DNA of 64,000 nt from contig CAWKDV010000004.1 in NCBI GenBank assembly GCA_963848495.1, positions 620,001-684,000 on the forward strand. The letters run 5' to 3'. The notes beneath the pieces were generated by a model. That model did no database searches, had not been told where the DNA came from, and saw only the letters and a list, made by a program, of their open reading frames with translations. Shown here piece after piece: positions 8,927-17,899 of this stretch (the first letter of the stretch is position 1; each line of letters starts with the position of its first letter). The position numbers and the translations under genes were made by a program. This DNA comes from JAICJR01 sp963848495 (lineage in GTDB: Bacteria; Actinomycetota; Thermoleophilia; Solirubrobacterales; Thermoleophilaceae).

Positions 8927-9757
8927 ATGGCTACCAATCTCGTTCATCGCTTCGGCGCCGGCGGCGCCGGAACCCCAGTCAACGCCTACATCGTCGAGAG
9001 CCCGGCGGCGGCCGTGGTCGTCGACGCCACACTCACGGTCTCGGACGGCCGGGCGCTTCGCGCGCGGGTCGAGCAGACGGGCAAGCCGCTGCTCGGGGTG
9101 GTGATCACCCACGCCCACCCGGACCACTACGGCGGGCTGGTGGAGCTCGTGCGCGGGCTCGACGTGCCCGTCTTCGCCACCGAGGGCGTGGCCGAGGTCA
9201 TCCGCCGCGACGACCCGGTCAAGGAGGAGATCCTCCGCCCGATGTTCGGCGAGGAGTGGGCGCCCGAGCGCGCCTTCCCGGACACCACCGTGGCCGACGG
9301 CGAGCTGGTCTCGCTCGACGGCATTGCGCTGCGCGTGACCGATCTCGGGCCCGGCGAGTCGCCGCACGACAGCCTGTGGGCGCTCGACGACGACCCGGCC
9401 ACGGTCTTCTCCGGTGACGTGGCCTACGACCGCCGCCACTGCTACCTGGCCGACGGCTTCCACCAGCGATGGCTCTCGAACCTCGCGCGCGTGCGCGAGA
9501 CGGTGCCACCGGGCGCGACGCTCCACCCCGGCCACGGCGAGCCCTGCGGACTCGAGGTGCTGGACTGGCAGGCCGGCTACATCGAGGCCTTCCTCGAGGC
9601 GCTCCGTGCGGGCGACTGGAGCGATCGCGAGGCCGCACGCGCCCGGGTCGTCGAGCGCATGCGCGCCTTCCTGCCCACAGGCGAGCTCCAGTTCCTGATG
9701 GAGCTCAGCATCGACCCGCTCGTGGAGGGCGTGACGCGCGGAACCGGTTCGGCGTAG
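8927..9757 (+). CDS. MBL-fold metallo-hydrolase
   Basis: 276 residues with the metallo-beta-lactamase metal motif THAHPDHYGG (about 65-74), a later Asp in FSGDVAYD, and His in LHPGHGEPC. These supply a dinuclear metal site. The substrate is unknown. The overall layout, with a C-terminal helical tail carrying FLPTGELQFLMELS, resembles small thioester or lactone hydrolases. It is divergent from an HxlR regulator, and DUF5996 follows after 10 bases, so the two are likely co-transcribed. Confidence 0.85.
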   Translation: MATNLVHRFGAGGAGTPVNAYIVESPAAAVVVDATLTVSDGRALRARVEQTGKPLLGVVITHAHPDHYGGLVELVRGLDVPVFATEGVAEVIRRDDPVKEEILRPMFGEEWAPERAFPDTTVADGELVSLDGIALRVTDLGPGESPHDSLWALDDDPATVFSGDVAYDRRHCYLADGFHQRWLSNLARVRETVPPGATLHPGHGEPCGLEVLDWQAGYIEAFLEALRAGDWSDREAARARVVERMRAFLPTGELQFLMELSIDPLVEGVTRGTGSA

Positions 9758-9767
9758 CTTCCCGGCA

Positions 9768-10685
9768 ATGCCCTGGCCGGAGCTCCCTCCCTATGAGGCA
9801 TGGAGCGCCACCTGCGACACGCTCCACGCGCACACGCAGGTGCTGGGAAAGCTCGCGGTGGCGCTCGCGCCGCCCGAGCCGCAGCTCCAGCACGCCGCTC
9901 TGCGGCTCACGGCGCGCGGCTGGGAGACGCTGCCGCTGCCGGCGCCGGACGGCTCGGGAGCGCTGGTGGCGGCGCTCGACCTGCACGCCCACGAGGCCGT
10001 GGCGGAGCACAGCGACGGCCGCGCCGCGCGCATCCCGCTGACGCCGAACCGCGCGGTGGGCGAGGTGGCGGGCGACCTGCTCGACGCGCTGCGCGGTTTC
10101 GCCGGGGCGGTCGCGATCGACCCCACGCCGCAGGAGGTCCCGTGGAGCGTGCCGCTCGACGAGGACCGCGAGCACACTACGTATGACCCCGGCCAGGTGG
10201 GCGCCTACCTCGCCGCCGCCACCCAGACCGCACTGGTGCTCGCGGCCTTCCGGGCGCCCTACCGCGGTCGCTCGACGCCGGTCAACGCCTGGTGGGGCTC
10301 GTTCGACCTCGCCGTCAGCCTCTTCTCGGGGGCGCCGGCCGAGCCGCCGTCAGACGACTTCATCATGCGCAACTCGATGGACGCACAGGAGGTGGCCGTG
10401 GGCTGGTGGCCGGGCGACGCGCGCCACGGAAAGCCGGCGCTGTACGCGTACGCCCACCCGGCGCCGGAGGGGTTCGGCGGCGCCGACCTCTCCCCCGCGC
10501 CCGGCCGCTGGGAGGCGGCGCTCGGCGAGTACCTGCTCGACTGGGATGAGCTGCGCTCGGCCGCCGACCCGCACGCCGCCGCCCTCGCGTTCGCGCGCAC
10601 GGTCTTCCGCCACGCCTGCCTGGTTTGCGCCTGGGACCCGGCGCTCGCCGCCACTGCCGAGGGCACGCCGCCACCGGTGTCGTAG
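9768..10685 (+). CDS. DUF5996 family protein
   Basis: 305 residues. Landmarks are WPELPPYEAWSATCDTLH at the start, LTPNRAVGEVAG, TPVNAWWGSFDLAVSLFSG, DDFIMRNSMDAQEVAVGWWPGD and a C-terminal FARTVFRHACLVCAWDP. These match my memory of the DUF5996 family, common in Actinobacteria and of unknown function. No signal peptide or membrane segment is seen, so it is cytoplasmic. It starts 10 bases after the MBL-fold gene. Confidence 0.75.
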   Translation: MPWPELPPYEAWSATCDTLHAHTQVLGKLAVALAPPEPQLQHAALRLTARGWETLPLPAPDGSGALVAALDLHAHEAVAEHSDGRAARIPLTPNRAVGEVAGDLLDALRGFAGAVAIDPTPQEVPWSVPLDEDREHTTYDPGQVGAYLAAATQTALVLAAFRAPYRGRSTPVNAWWGSFDLAVSLFSGAPAEPPSDDFIMRNSMDAQEVAVGWWPGDARHGKPALYAYAHPAPEGFGGADLSPAPGRWEAALGEYLLDWDELRSAADPHAAALAFARTVFRHACLVCAWDPALAATAEGTPPPVS

Positions 10686-10762
10686 CGCTCTGCGGGGAAG
10701 TACTGGCCCGTTCGCGGCCTTGAGCCGATGCGCCAAGACGCGCGCGGAGCGACGATTGGCGG

Positions 10763-11344
10763 GTGCCTGAACCGCCTCTCTACCGGAGGGTGATTGCGGG
10801 GTACAACGGGCTCATGTCCGCAGACGACGGTCTGGCCCTCGCGGTGGAGTTGACCCAGCTCACGGGGGGCCGTCTCGAGTTCCCCGTCGAGGAGCAGCTA
10901 CCCGCCGCCGACGAATACCCCGGCCTGGTCGTGCTCGGCTCTCACAAGGCGACGCCGGCCGGCCACGTGGCGATCGGGGGCATCGGCGAGCGCCTGGTCT
11001 ACGGCGGGTCGTTCTCGGTGGCGGTCGCACCGAGTGGCTTCAGCAAGCACCGGCCGCGGCACATCGAGCGGATCGGCCTGTACCGCGCAAACGGCGGGGC
11101 GTACGCGCTGGAGGTGGCAGACCGCCTCGCCGAGGCAACGGGCGGGGGGTTGAAGCGCTTCCGGCCTCCGGGTGACGAGCCGGACGCGATCGAAGACCCA
11201 GCGGAGATCGAGGTCGACCTGCTGGTGTTCGACTCGGCGTCTTACGCGCCGCTCCGCCAGGTCCTGCTGGACGAGCGCGCAGAGTGGGTGATCGGGCGCG
11301 TTCGCTGCCCGGTGCTCATCACACCGCGCCTGCCATCGCCCTGA
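10763..11344 (+). CDS. Universal stress protein-like, divergent
   Basis: 193 residues from GTG at 10763. The pattern RVIAGYNGLMSADDGLALAVELTQLTGG is a USP-type first strand and helix. A shortened GHVAIGGIGERLVYGGSFSVAVAP matches the GSVSERV...PVAVAP end of a USP repeat. A second half (IERIGLYRANGGAYALEVADRL) ends in ERAEWVIGRVRCPVLITP. It looks like two USP repeats with the first one contracted. The canonical G-x2-G-x9-G(S/T) ATP loop is not clear, so nucleotide binding is doubtful. It stands alone, convergent with the sigma factor. Confidence 0.6.
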   Translation: MPEPPLYRRVIAGYNGLMSADDGLALAVELTQLTGGRLEFPVEEQLPAADEYPGLVVLGSHKATPAGHVAIGGIGERLVYGGSFSVAVAPSGFSKHRPRHIERIGLYRANGGAYALEVADRLAEATGGGLKRFRPPGDEPDAIEDPAEIEVDLLVFDSASYAPLRQVLLDERAEWVIGRVRCPVLITPRLPSP

Positions 11345-11393
11345 GGGCAGGCTCGCGCCGGCCACTCGTGCCACGCTCATCGCGCGCAAAGTC

Positions 11394-12332
11394 TCAGCTC
11401 GCCTCGGCGCCGGGCTCGAAATAGCCCGAGGCCGCCCTGTTCATCTTCGCCAGCGCCTCCTTCTCGATTTGCCGCACGCGCTCCCGCGTGAGCCCGATCC
11501 ACTTCCCGACCTGCTCGAGCGTCATCGGCTCGCGCTCCTGGAGCCCGAAGTGCAGCTCCACGATGCGCCGCTCGCGCTCGTCGAGCATGGCCAGCGCGAC
11601 CTTCAGGTCCCGCGCGCGTGCGCGTGCCGCTGCCTGCTCGAACGGCGTGAGCTGCCTGTCCTCGATCAGGTCGCCGAACTCCATCGGATCGCTGCCGGCG
11701 CCAACCGGCGCGTTGAGCGACACCGTGTCGGCGGACGCCTTCAGCGCCGCCTCGACTCGCACCGGGGGCAGCTTGAGCGCCGCGGCGACGTCCTCCACGC
11801 TCGGCTCGCGGCCGCTCTCGCGCAGCAGCCGCCGGCGAGTCGCGTGGATGTGACGCACCCGATCCACCATGTGCACCGGCAGCCGGATCGTCCGGCCCTT
11901 GTCCGCCAGCGCGCGGATGATCGCCTGCCGGATCCACCAGCCGGCGTAGGTCGAGAACCTGAAGCCACGCCGCCAGTCGAACTTCTCGACCGCGCGGATC
12001 AGGCCCAGGTTGCCCTCCTGAATCATGTCGAGCAGCGGCAGCCCGCGGCCCGAGTAGCGCTTGGCGATCGACACGACGAGACGCAGGTTGGCCTCGACGA
12101 GCTCGCTCTTCGCGTCCATGTCGCCGTCCTCGACGCGACGTGCGAGCTGGACCTCCTCGGCCTTGGTGAGCAGCCTGACCCGCGAGATCTGGGCCAGGTA
12201 GACGCGCAGGGCATCTTCATGGCCGCCCGCGGGCGGGCTGACGGGCAGGCCCGCGCTGAGTACGCCTCCCTCCTCGAAGAGGTCCGGGAGTGCACTGTTT
12301 CGTGGTTGCCAGCGTTCGACGGGAACGCTCAT
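11394..12332 (-). CDS. Sigma-70 family RNA polymerase sigma factor (RpoD-like, group 2)
   Basis: 312 residues with regions 1.2 to 4: DALRVYLAQISRVRLLTKAEE, then ELVEANLRLVVSIAKRYSGRG and MIQEGNLGLIRAVEKFDW. The -10 recognition stretch is FSTYAGWWIRQAI (Gly where most primary sigmas have Thr). A full region 3 follows, and region 4 has LDERERRIVELHFGL and LTRERVRQIEKEAL. It lacks the long N-terminus of a primary sigma, so it is probably an alternative stress/stationary sigma (inference). AAAGGAG lies before the ATG at 12332. Seventy-one bases separate it from the frameshifted surface-protein gene upstream. Confidence 0.9.
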   Translation of the reverse strand: MSVPVERWQPRNSALPDLFEEGGVLSAGLPVSPPAGGHEDALRVYLAQISRVRLLTKAEEVQLARRVEDGDMDAKSELVEANLRLVVSIAKRYSGRGLPLLDMIQEGNLGLIRAVEKFDWRRGFRFSTYAGWWIRQAIIRALADKGRTIRLPVHMVDRVRHIHATRRRLLRESGREPSVEDVAAALKLPPVRVEAALKASADTVSLNAPVGAGSDPMEFGDLIEDRQLTPFEQAAARARARDLKVALAMLDERERRIVELHFGLQEREPMTLEQVGKWIGLTRERVRQIEKEALAKMNRAASGYFEPGAEAS

Positions 12333-12403
12333 GTCGTCTCCTTTCCGAGTTAGCCGCCGGTCCCTGGCACAGGACGCGGCGGTGCCTAGTCAGCCCCGGA
12401 GGG

Positions 12404-13586
12404 CTAGCCAGGTCGCTCGAGGAGAGCTATGAAGGCGGCCGGCCGCCAGCGGGTCGGCCGCAGCCGGACCCGCTCGGTGAGGAGCACGGCGACGCCGCCG
12501 AGCGTGAACAGAAGCGCGTAGAAGAGTCCGTGCGAGCCGCCCGAGCCGGGCGGCGCGCAACCGGCGCTCACGCCCGCGGTGCCACCCCCGCCGCAGGGGG
12601 CCCCCGGCAGGTGGGCCGGGTCCTCAGCCGGCGTGGCGGAGCCGGGCTTGGCGTGCTGAGCCTTCGGAGCCGCAGCGCGCAGGTGAGTGGCCGCAGCCAG
12701 CGCAGCGCCGGGCACCGCCATGTCCACAACCGGCCCTCCCGCGCCTGCGCGCGTGATCAGAGCCGTCATCGGTCCGCCCGCGAACGAGCTGGCGGGAACG
12801 AGCAGCGGCGTGCCGAGGACCATCGGGTCGGCGAGCACCTGCGGCCCGGCCGACGAGATCAGCGGGGGCGCGAGCGGCTGGGTGAGCACCGGTGCCGAAG
12901 CGGGCACGGCCGCCGGCGCGGGGGACGGCGACGACGCGTCCGGCATGAGGATCGGCACGCTGTCGGCCGCCGGGCCCGTGACCGGGACGCCGCCCGGCGC
13001 GACGGTGGTGGTGCCGCTGTCCGGCGTGGCGGTGGTGGTGGTGCCGGCCGGCGGGGAAGTCGTGGTGTCGCTGGGGTTGGTGGTCGTGCCGGTCGGAGCG
13101 TCGGGGGTGACAGGCACCGTCGTGTCGACCGGCAGCGTCGGCAGCTTGCCGTTGTCAACCGGGTCCGGGGTCGGCGTGGTGTTCTCGATCACCACGGGCG
13201 GGCGCCGGCGTTGGCGCGGTCGGGGTGGTGTTCGACGGGGTGGTGGCCGGGTCCGTGACCGGCGGGCTCGTGACCGTGGTCGAGCTGTCGGCGGGCGCGT
13301 TGTCGGGAGTCGGCGCCGGAGTGGTCGTATCCGAGCTGGTGCCGTCGGCCGCAGCCGGGTCCGGGCTCGTGGTGGTGGTGCTCGTGTCTACCGGGGTGGC
13401 CGGGGTGCTCGTGTCGGTCGTCGAGGTACCGGCCGACGGATCGGCCGTGGCGGCCGCGGTGTCGGCCCGGGCGCTCGCGCTGAAGGCGAACAGGCCGGCG
13501 CAGAGCGCCAGCAGGAGCACGGCAAAGCCACGGCGCAGCAAGCGCCCTGTCGGCGTATGGGTCAGCTCGCCCGACAGCATCTGCAT
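12404..13586 (-). pseudogene. Pro/Thr-rich surface protein, single-base frameshift
   Basis: Two overlapping frames look like one protein of about 390 residues. The first (13586 to 13155) starts with a signal peptide, RGFAVLLLALCAGLFAFSASARA, then a Thr/Pro/Ser-rich linker. The second (13195 to 12404) continues the same Thr/Pro composition, then has Ala/Pro-rich sequence, PGAPCGGGGTAG, and a C-terminal membrane helix HGLFYALLFTLGGVAVLLTE with a basic tail. Removing one C near 13197-13202 (a C-rich run) joins APTPAP to PVVIENTTPTP. It resembles a secreted, membrane-anchored stalk protein. It may be a true mutation, a slippage site or a sequencing error. It lies upstream of the sigma factor on the same strand. 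Confidence 0.55.
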
Positions 13587-13630
13587 CCGCTCGGTTCGTC
13601 CGAGCCTGTCCGCACCTCCTTTCCGAGCGG
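13587..13630 (-). promoter_or_regulatory. Leader with mutually exclusive hairpins at the surface-protein start
   Basis: On the minus strand the order is CCGCTCGG (13630-13623), a strong Shine-Dalgarno AAGGAGG (13621-13615), GCTCGG (13605-13600), CCGAGCGG (13594-13587), then the ATG at 13586. The last arm can pair with the proximal GCTCGG, leaving the SD free and folding 17 bases out of an otherwise 28-base gap to the ATG. It can also pair fully with the distal CCGCTCGG, which encloses the SD in a loop. Translational control is inferred. Confidence 0.4.
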
Positions 13631-13676
13631 AAACCTAACCGGCGGCGCGGTCGAGGACAAGAGGTGCTTTGGCGCC

Positions 13677-13692
13677 ACGCATGAAAATGCGT
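13677..13692. other. Short hairpin with GAAA loop
   Basis: Perfect inverted repeat ACGCAT-GAAA-ATGCGT in the gap between the divergent surface-protein and SPFH genes. On the plus strand the loop is a GNRA tetraloop and CTTTCT follows. It could be part of a leader RNA or a protein-binding dyad; no known riboswitch is recognised. Confidence 0.3.
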
Positions 13693-13825
13693 CTTTCTGT
13701 GCCCCGGGGGAGCAGCGGAACAGCGAGGCAGCTTCCCCTCCAAGATCAAACGAAACGGGTCTAAGCTCGGTGTACGCCCAATCGCGCTGCTGCCTGCGCG
13801 CGTGCATCTCTGAAAGGACCCTCGT

Positions 13826-14752
13826 ATGCCCCTCTTCTTCTTCACCGTAGAGCAGCAGGAGCGTGCCATCGTCGAGCGGTTCGGCAAGTTCGTCCGCGTC
13901 GCCGGGCCAGGCCTTCAACGCAAGTCACCCTTCGTGGAGAAGGTGGCCGGCCGCATGAGCCTGCAGGTCGAACAGCTGGACGCGGACATCGAGACGAAGA
14001 CCAGGGACAACGTGTTCGTGCTCGTCAAGCTCGCGATTCAGTACATGGTCGCCGCCGACGAGGCGAAGGTCAAAGACGCCTTCTACAAGCTCGACGATCC
14101 CGAGGTGCAGATGAAGTCCTACGCCTTCGACGTCGTCCGCTCGCACATCCCGACGATGGACCTCGACGAGGCTTACGCCGACGCGGACACCATCGCCAAG
14201 CACATCCAGGACACCCTGCAGAAGCAGATGGCGGACTACGGCTACGAGATCATCAAGGCGCTGATCACGAACATCGAGCCCGACCAGCGCGTCAAGGACG
14301 CGATGAACAACATCAACGCCGCCCGGCGCAACCAGGAGGCGGCCACGGCGCAGGGTGAGGGCGACAAGACCCTGCGGATCAAGAAGGCTGAGGCCGAGTC
14401 GGAGGCGATGAGGCTCCACGGCGAGGGGGTCGCGGCAGAGCGCAAGGCGATCGCTCAGGGCCTGAGGGACTCCCTGGCCTTGATCGCCGACGAGAGCACG
14501 ATCGACCCGAAGGAGGCGATGGGCCTCGTCGCGCTGACGCAGTACATGGACACGATCCGCTCGGTCGGCGAACACGGCAACATGACCACGCTCCTGCTAC
14601 CCCACTCGCCCGCCTCGGTCGGCTCGCTGATGGACCAGGTCCAAGCGGGCATGCTCACCGGCAACCTCGCCGCAGACGCCGCCAGAGGTGGCCCGAACGG
14701 CGTGAGCGGCTCTTCCCGGCAGGCCTCTCGCCCGGCGGCCGACAGCGACTGA
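13826..14752 (+). CDS. SPFH/Band 7 (stomatin-prohibitin-like) protein
   Basis: 308 residues. The N-terminal SPFH domain has EQQERAIVERFGKFVRVAGPGLQ, then KTRDNVFVLVKLAIQYMV and VRSHIPTMDLDEAYADADTIAKHI. It is followed by a coiled-coil Ala/Glu-rich region (RRNQEAATAQGEG...AEAESEAMRLHGEG), typical of the flotillin/HIR subgroup. Such proteins oligomerise at the membrane as scaffolds. There is no long N-terminal membrane helix, so attachment would be through the short hydrophobic start MPLFFFTV. AAAGGA lies before the ATG. A small membrane-protein gene follows 32 bases downstream and is probably a partner. Confidence 0.88.
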   Translation: MPLFFFTVEQQERAIVERFGKFVRVAGPGLQRKSPFVEKVAGRMSLQVEQLDADIETKTRDNVFVLVKLAIQYMVAADEAKVKDAFYKLDDPEVQMKSYAFDVVRSHIPTMDLDEAYADADTIAKHIQDTLQKQMADYGYEIIKALITNIEPDQRVKDAMNNINAARRNQEAATAQGEGDKTLRIKKAEAESEAMRLHGEGVAAERKAIAQGLRDSLALIADESTIDPKEAMGLVALTQYMDTIRSVGEHGNMTTLLLPHSPASVGSLMDQVQAGMLTGNLAADAARGGPNGVSGSSRQASRPAADSD

Positions 14753-14784
14753 GGCGGGCCCGCAGCCTGGGGACGGTCAAGGCG

Positions 14785-15549
14785 ATGGCTGACGACAGCC
14801 AAGGACTGGTGGCGTTACTCGGGATCGCCCCCGACAGGCGACTGCTGACGGAGGATCTCGGCAACCTGCCCGATGCCGAGCAGCTTCGGGAGCCGCCGGT
14901 CTCGACCAGCCCGAAGCACGACCGCCTCGTCGCGGCAGGGTCGGTCCTCACCGGCACCACGTTGATCGGTGGCGTGGTGCTCGCGCTTTTCGGCGGCTGG
15001 GAGCTCCTGTTCCAATCGGGCGGCGTGTTCGCCGCGATTCTCGCCCTCGTCGGGATCCTTCTGGCCGGCACCCACTGGGGGTGGGTGCACGTCGCCGAAT
15101 ACGTCGGCGTCACGATCGACGACCGCCACGTACGGGCGGCGGACGAAAGGAGGCGCGACTGGCTCGCGAGCATCCAGCCCTACCCGCGGTTCAGCGTCAG
15201 GACCAGCGTGCTGGACGACGCCTCGACTCGCATCGAACGCATCCTCCATCGACCGGTTCTCACCACGCAGAACACCTTCACGTTCGTTCGGGAAACGGAC
15301 GCCGAGGAGACCTACGACGCGCAGACGCCGGCCGCGACGATCGCCGAGGCGGTGGAGACGATGCGCCGCCAGGCGCGCCTGGAGACCGATCGCATCCGTG
15401 ACAACTGGGAGGCCGCCTCCACCGCATATGACGCAGCCATGCTCAGCGCCCACGACGACCAGGAGCGCCTGGCTGCTCAGCGCGCGGCGGCCACGGCGCT
15501 GTCGGAGCACATCAACGCCTCGCTGCTGGAACCGCCACTCGTCGAGTAG
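14785..15549 (+). CDS. Conserved membrane protein of unknown function
   Basis: 254 residues. A cytoplasmic N-terminal segment of about 45 residues precedes two adjacent membrane helices (about 48-70, GSVLTGTTLIGGVVLALFGGW, and 75-95, GGVFAAILALVGILLAG). A long charged C-terminal region follows, with probable coiled-coil character (TIAEAVETMRRQARLETDRIRDNWEAA). No catalytic motif is recognised. It lies 32 bases after the SPFH gene on the same strand, suggesting it works with that membrane scaffold (inference). Confidence 0.6.
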   Translation: MADDSQGLVALLGIAPDRRLLTEDLGNLPDAEQLREPPVSTSPKHDRLVAAGSVLTGTTLIGGVVLALFGGWELLFQSGGVFAAILALVGILLAGTHWGWVHVAEYVGVTIDDRHVRAADERRRDWLASIQPYPRFSVRTSVLDDASTRIERILHRPVLTTQNTFTFVRETDAEETYDAQTPAATIAEAVETMRRQARLETDRIRDNWEAASTAYDAAMLSAHDDQERLAAQRAAATALSEHINASLLEPPLVE

Positions 15550-15565
15550 CGCGGGCTGATCCGGG

Positions 15566-17899
15566 TCAGTCGATCTCGAGACTGAAGTCCCATGCGACGG
15601 TTGCGGGCTCGCCGTCGGGTGCCCATGTCAGGGCGCCGTTGCCGGTCGGCAGCACGCCCCGCACGGTGAGCAGCACGGTCTGGCCCGGCAGCACCCGCTC
15701 GGGTGGTGGGCCACCGCCCGGTCCCGTGACCTGGGGATGGTGTACGAGACCGAGCTCGTCGACGAACGTGAACGCCGCAGGGCTGAGCTGGATCGCGCCG
15801 GACCCGCCGGTGAGCGCGACGACGAACGTGCAGGGGCTGCTCGGCGGAGGCGGGAAGTGGCTGTGCAACGGCACGGCCGGTCCGACGGCGGTGGCGCGAA
15901 CCCGCCCGTGCCGGAGCGTGACCGAGACCGTGTCGCCCTGGATCGCCAAGACCGGGTACCCGCTGCTCGCCGAGCCAAGCCCGGCGGAGAGGGGCGTGGC
16001 GGCCCGCAGCCAGCTCGGGATTCCTCCATCCGAGGCCGACCGTCCGGGGGTGGGTCCCTGCGGGCGGTTGAACACATCCCGGCCGAACGGCGCGAGCCCG
16101 CGCTGGGCCGCGTAGCCGATGTGACCCGCTCCATCCAGTCCGCGGGAGGCGCGGCGCACCGCGAACAGGTCCTCGATCGTGCGCAGCCAGCTGTAGTGGT
16201 TGTAATAGGTCGTGCTGACGGTGCGCGGCCTGATGTAGGGGCTGATCAGCACGCTGCCGGTGCGGCCGCCGCCGCTGGTGGCATGGGTGGCGTCGTAGAG
16301 CGGATCGCTCGCGGGCGTGCGTGCTCCGAGTACGACGCCGCTCACCGGACCGGTCGTCTCCAGCGGATGGCCGGCGGAGTCCACGAGCGTGAACGAGCCC
16401 ACGTCCACGAAGCCGCCGCTCCCGGCCGGGGCGGTGGCGGGGACCGGCGTGTCCGTGACCTGGCCCACGAAGGCGCTGGGCGGGATGCCCGTGCCGGTGA
16501 CCGAGCGTCCCGGATCGGTGGCGACGATGGCGTTGTCGGCGATCGTCGAGCTTCCGGCCGCCGCGACCGCGCCCGCGTGCGCCTGCGGGCCTGGCACGTG
16601 GTTGCCGCCGCCGAGGATGCAGGTGCCCGCCGGCTGGCGCGGCACCGTCTGCGCCACGCAGTTGGCGGGGCGGTCGAGGTATGAGTTGAAGCCGGGCCCG
16701 GGGAAGAGCTGGTTGCCCTCCGCGTCCGTGGCAAGTGGCGTGTTCGGGCCGGTCGGCTCTCGGCGCACGCCGTGGCCGAACAGCGTCTCGGCGGCCGAAC
16801 CGTTGGCGATCGAGGTCGCGGCGTTGGGTGGGACCGTCCTCGAGTTGGCGAAGCTGTTGCCGGTATAGGTGAACGGCGGGTATGCCTCGTCGAAGGTGAT
16901 GTCGATCAACCCGCCATCCCTGAACGCGGCCGACGCCTCGATCCTGGGGATCACCTGCTGGAGGAACAGGTCGGCGGCGTACAGGCCCCCGGTGTAGCTC
17001 TTCGGCGCCTTCGGGGCGCCCGAGCGAGACAGCCCGCCCGACAGGTTGTTGCCGGGGCAGACCGCGTCGTGGCCGTCGCTGCACATGTTCGGCGTGATCC
17101 AGCTGAATGCTGGTGTCGTCCTCTTGCTCCGGAGGTCGTGGAAGAGGCCGTTGCCCGGGCTGAAGACGTCGGCGATGTGCCTGGAGTTGCAGTCACCCGA
17201 CCGCAGGATCGACTCGAACCACGGGAACGGGAAGTGCTTGGGCAGGTACTGGTTGATCGCGTTGGCGACCGGCGGATTGGGCTTCGCCGTGCCGCCCGTC
17301 GGCCCGGGTGTGGCGTAGGGAGCGCCGCAGTGCCGCGCGCCGGCGCTGTGCGGCGGCCCGCTGCCGTTCGGGTTGTCGAGGTCCTGGGCGTAGCCCTTCC
17401 AGCTCACCTTGGCGGCGTCGAGCTGCGCGAACAGCGTCGGGACGCTGGCCGGATACACGCAGCCGTTGGAGCCGATCGCCCCGTTGGGGCCCTGGGCCGA
17501 TGTCATCTGCCCGTAGTTGGGATTCGAGGACAGCGATCCGGACCTGTCCACGTGGCCCGAGAAGCGGTCGTAGTGCGGGCAGTCCGCCTGGGTGTCGGGC
17601 TGCGTGGCCTGGCCGCTGACCAGCGAGAGGTAGTTGTCGAAGCTGAAGTGCCCGGTGCCGTAGTAGTTCTTCAGCAGCGCCCCCTGGGCGGGGAGAGTCC
17701 GCCACAGGTAGGTGTTCTTGTTCAGGCCGGTGAAGGTCGCGTCGTAGGACTTGTTCTCGAGGATGATCAGCCAGACGTGCTTGATCTTGCCCGGCTGGAT
17801 CCCCAGTCCGTCAGACGCGCTCGCCGACCCCACCGGCGCGGCCACCGACAGGGCAGCCGACAGAGCCAGCAGGGCCAGTAGTGAATGTCGCCGCTCCAT
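15566..17899 (-). CDS. Secreted phosphoesterase (phospholipase C/acid phosphatase family)
   Basis: 777 residues. The signal peptide is MERRHSLLALLALSAALSVA, with an ASA-type cleavage region. The phosphoesterase domain starts IKHVWLIILENKSYDATF, where the Glu-Asn pair is the family's first metal-binding block. Later blocks are YYGTGHFSFDNYLSLVSGQ, FSWITPNMCSDGHDAVC, IDITFDEAY and VLISPYIRPRTVSTTYYNHYSWLRTIEDLF. A long insert and a beta-rich C-terminus follow. It should hydrolyse a phosphodiester outside the cell. The ATG shares one base with the stop of the upstream permease gene (TGATG), so translation is coupled to the ABC genes. Confidence 0.85.
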   Translation of the reverse strand: MERRHSLLALLALSAALSVAAPVGSASASDGLGIQPGKIKHVWLIILENKSYDATFTGLNKNTYLWRTLPAQGALLKNYYGTGHFSFDNYLSLVSGQATQPDTQADCPHYDRFSGHVDRSGSLSSNPNYGQMTSAQGPNGAIGSNGCVYPASVPTLFAQLDAAKVSWKGYAQDLDNPNGSGPPHSAGARHCGAPYATPGPTGGTAKPNPPVANAINQYLPKHFPFPWFESILRSGDCNSRHIADVFSPGNGLFHDLRSKRTTPAFSWITPNMCSDGHDAVCPGNNLSGGLSRSGAPKAPKSYTGGLYAADLFLQQVIPRIEASAAFRDGGLIDITFDEAYPPFTYTGNSFANSRTVPPNAATSIANGSAAETLFGHGVRREPTGPNTPLATDAEGNQLFPGPGFNSYLDRPANCVAQTVPRQPAGTCILGGGNHVPGPQAHAGAVAAAGSSTIADNAIVATDPGRSVTGTGIPPSAFVGQVTDTPVPATAPAGSGGFVDVGSFTLVDSAGHPLETTGPVSGVVLGARTPASDPLYDATHATSGGGRTGSVLISPYIRPRTVSTTYYNHYSWLRTIEDLFAVRRASRGLDGAGHIGYAAQRGLAPFGRDVFNRPQGPTPGRSASDGGIPSWLRAATPLSAGLGSASSGYPVLAIQGDTVSVTLRHGRVRATAVGPAVPLHSHFPPPPSSPCTFVVALTGGSGAIQLSPAAFTFVDELGLVHHPQVTGPGGGPPPERVLPGQTVLLTVRGVLPTGNGALTWAPDGEPATVAWDFSLEID

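Noticed and set aside
13562..13918. A minus-strand open frame of 118 codons starting LAEPLDDGTLLLLYG after a few residues
   Set aside because: It overlaps the SPFH start and the leader of the surface-protein gene and shows no family resemblance.
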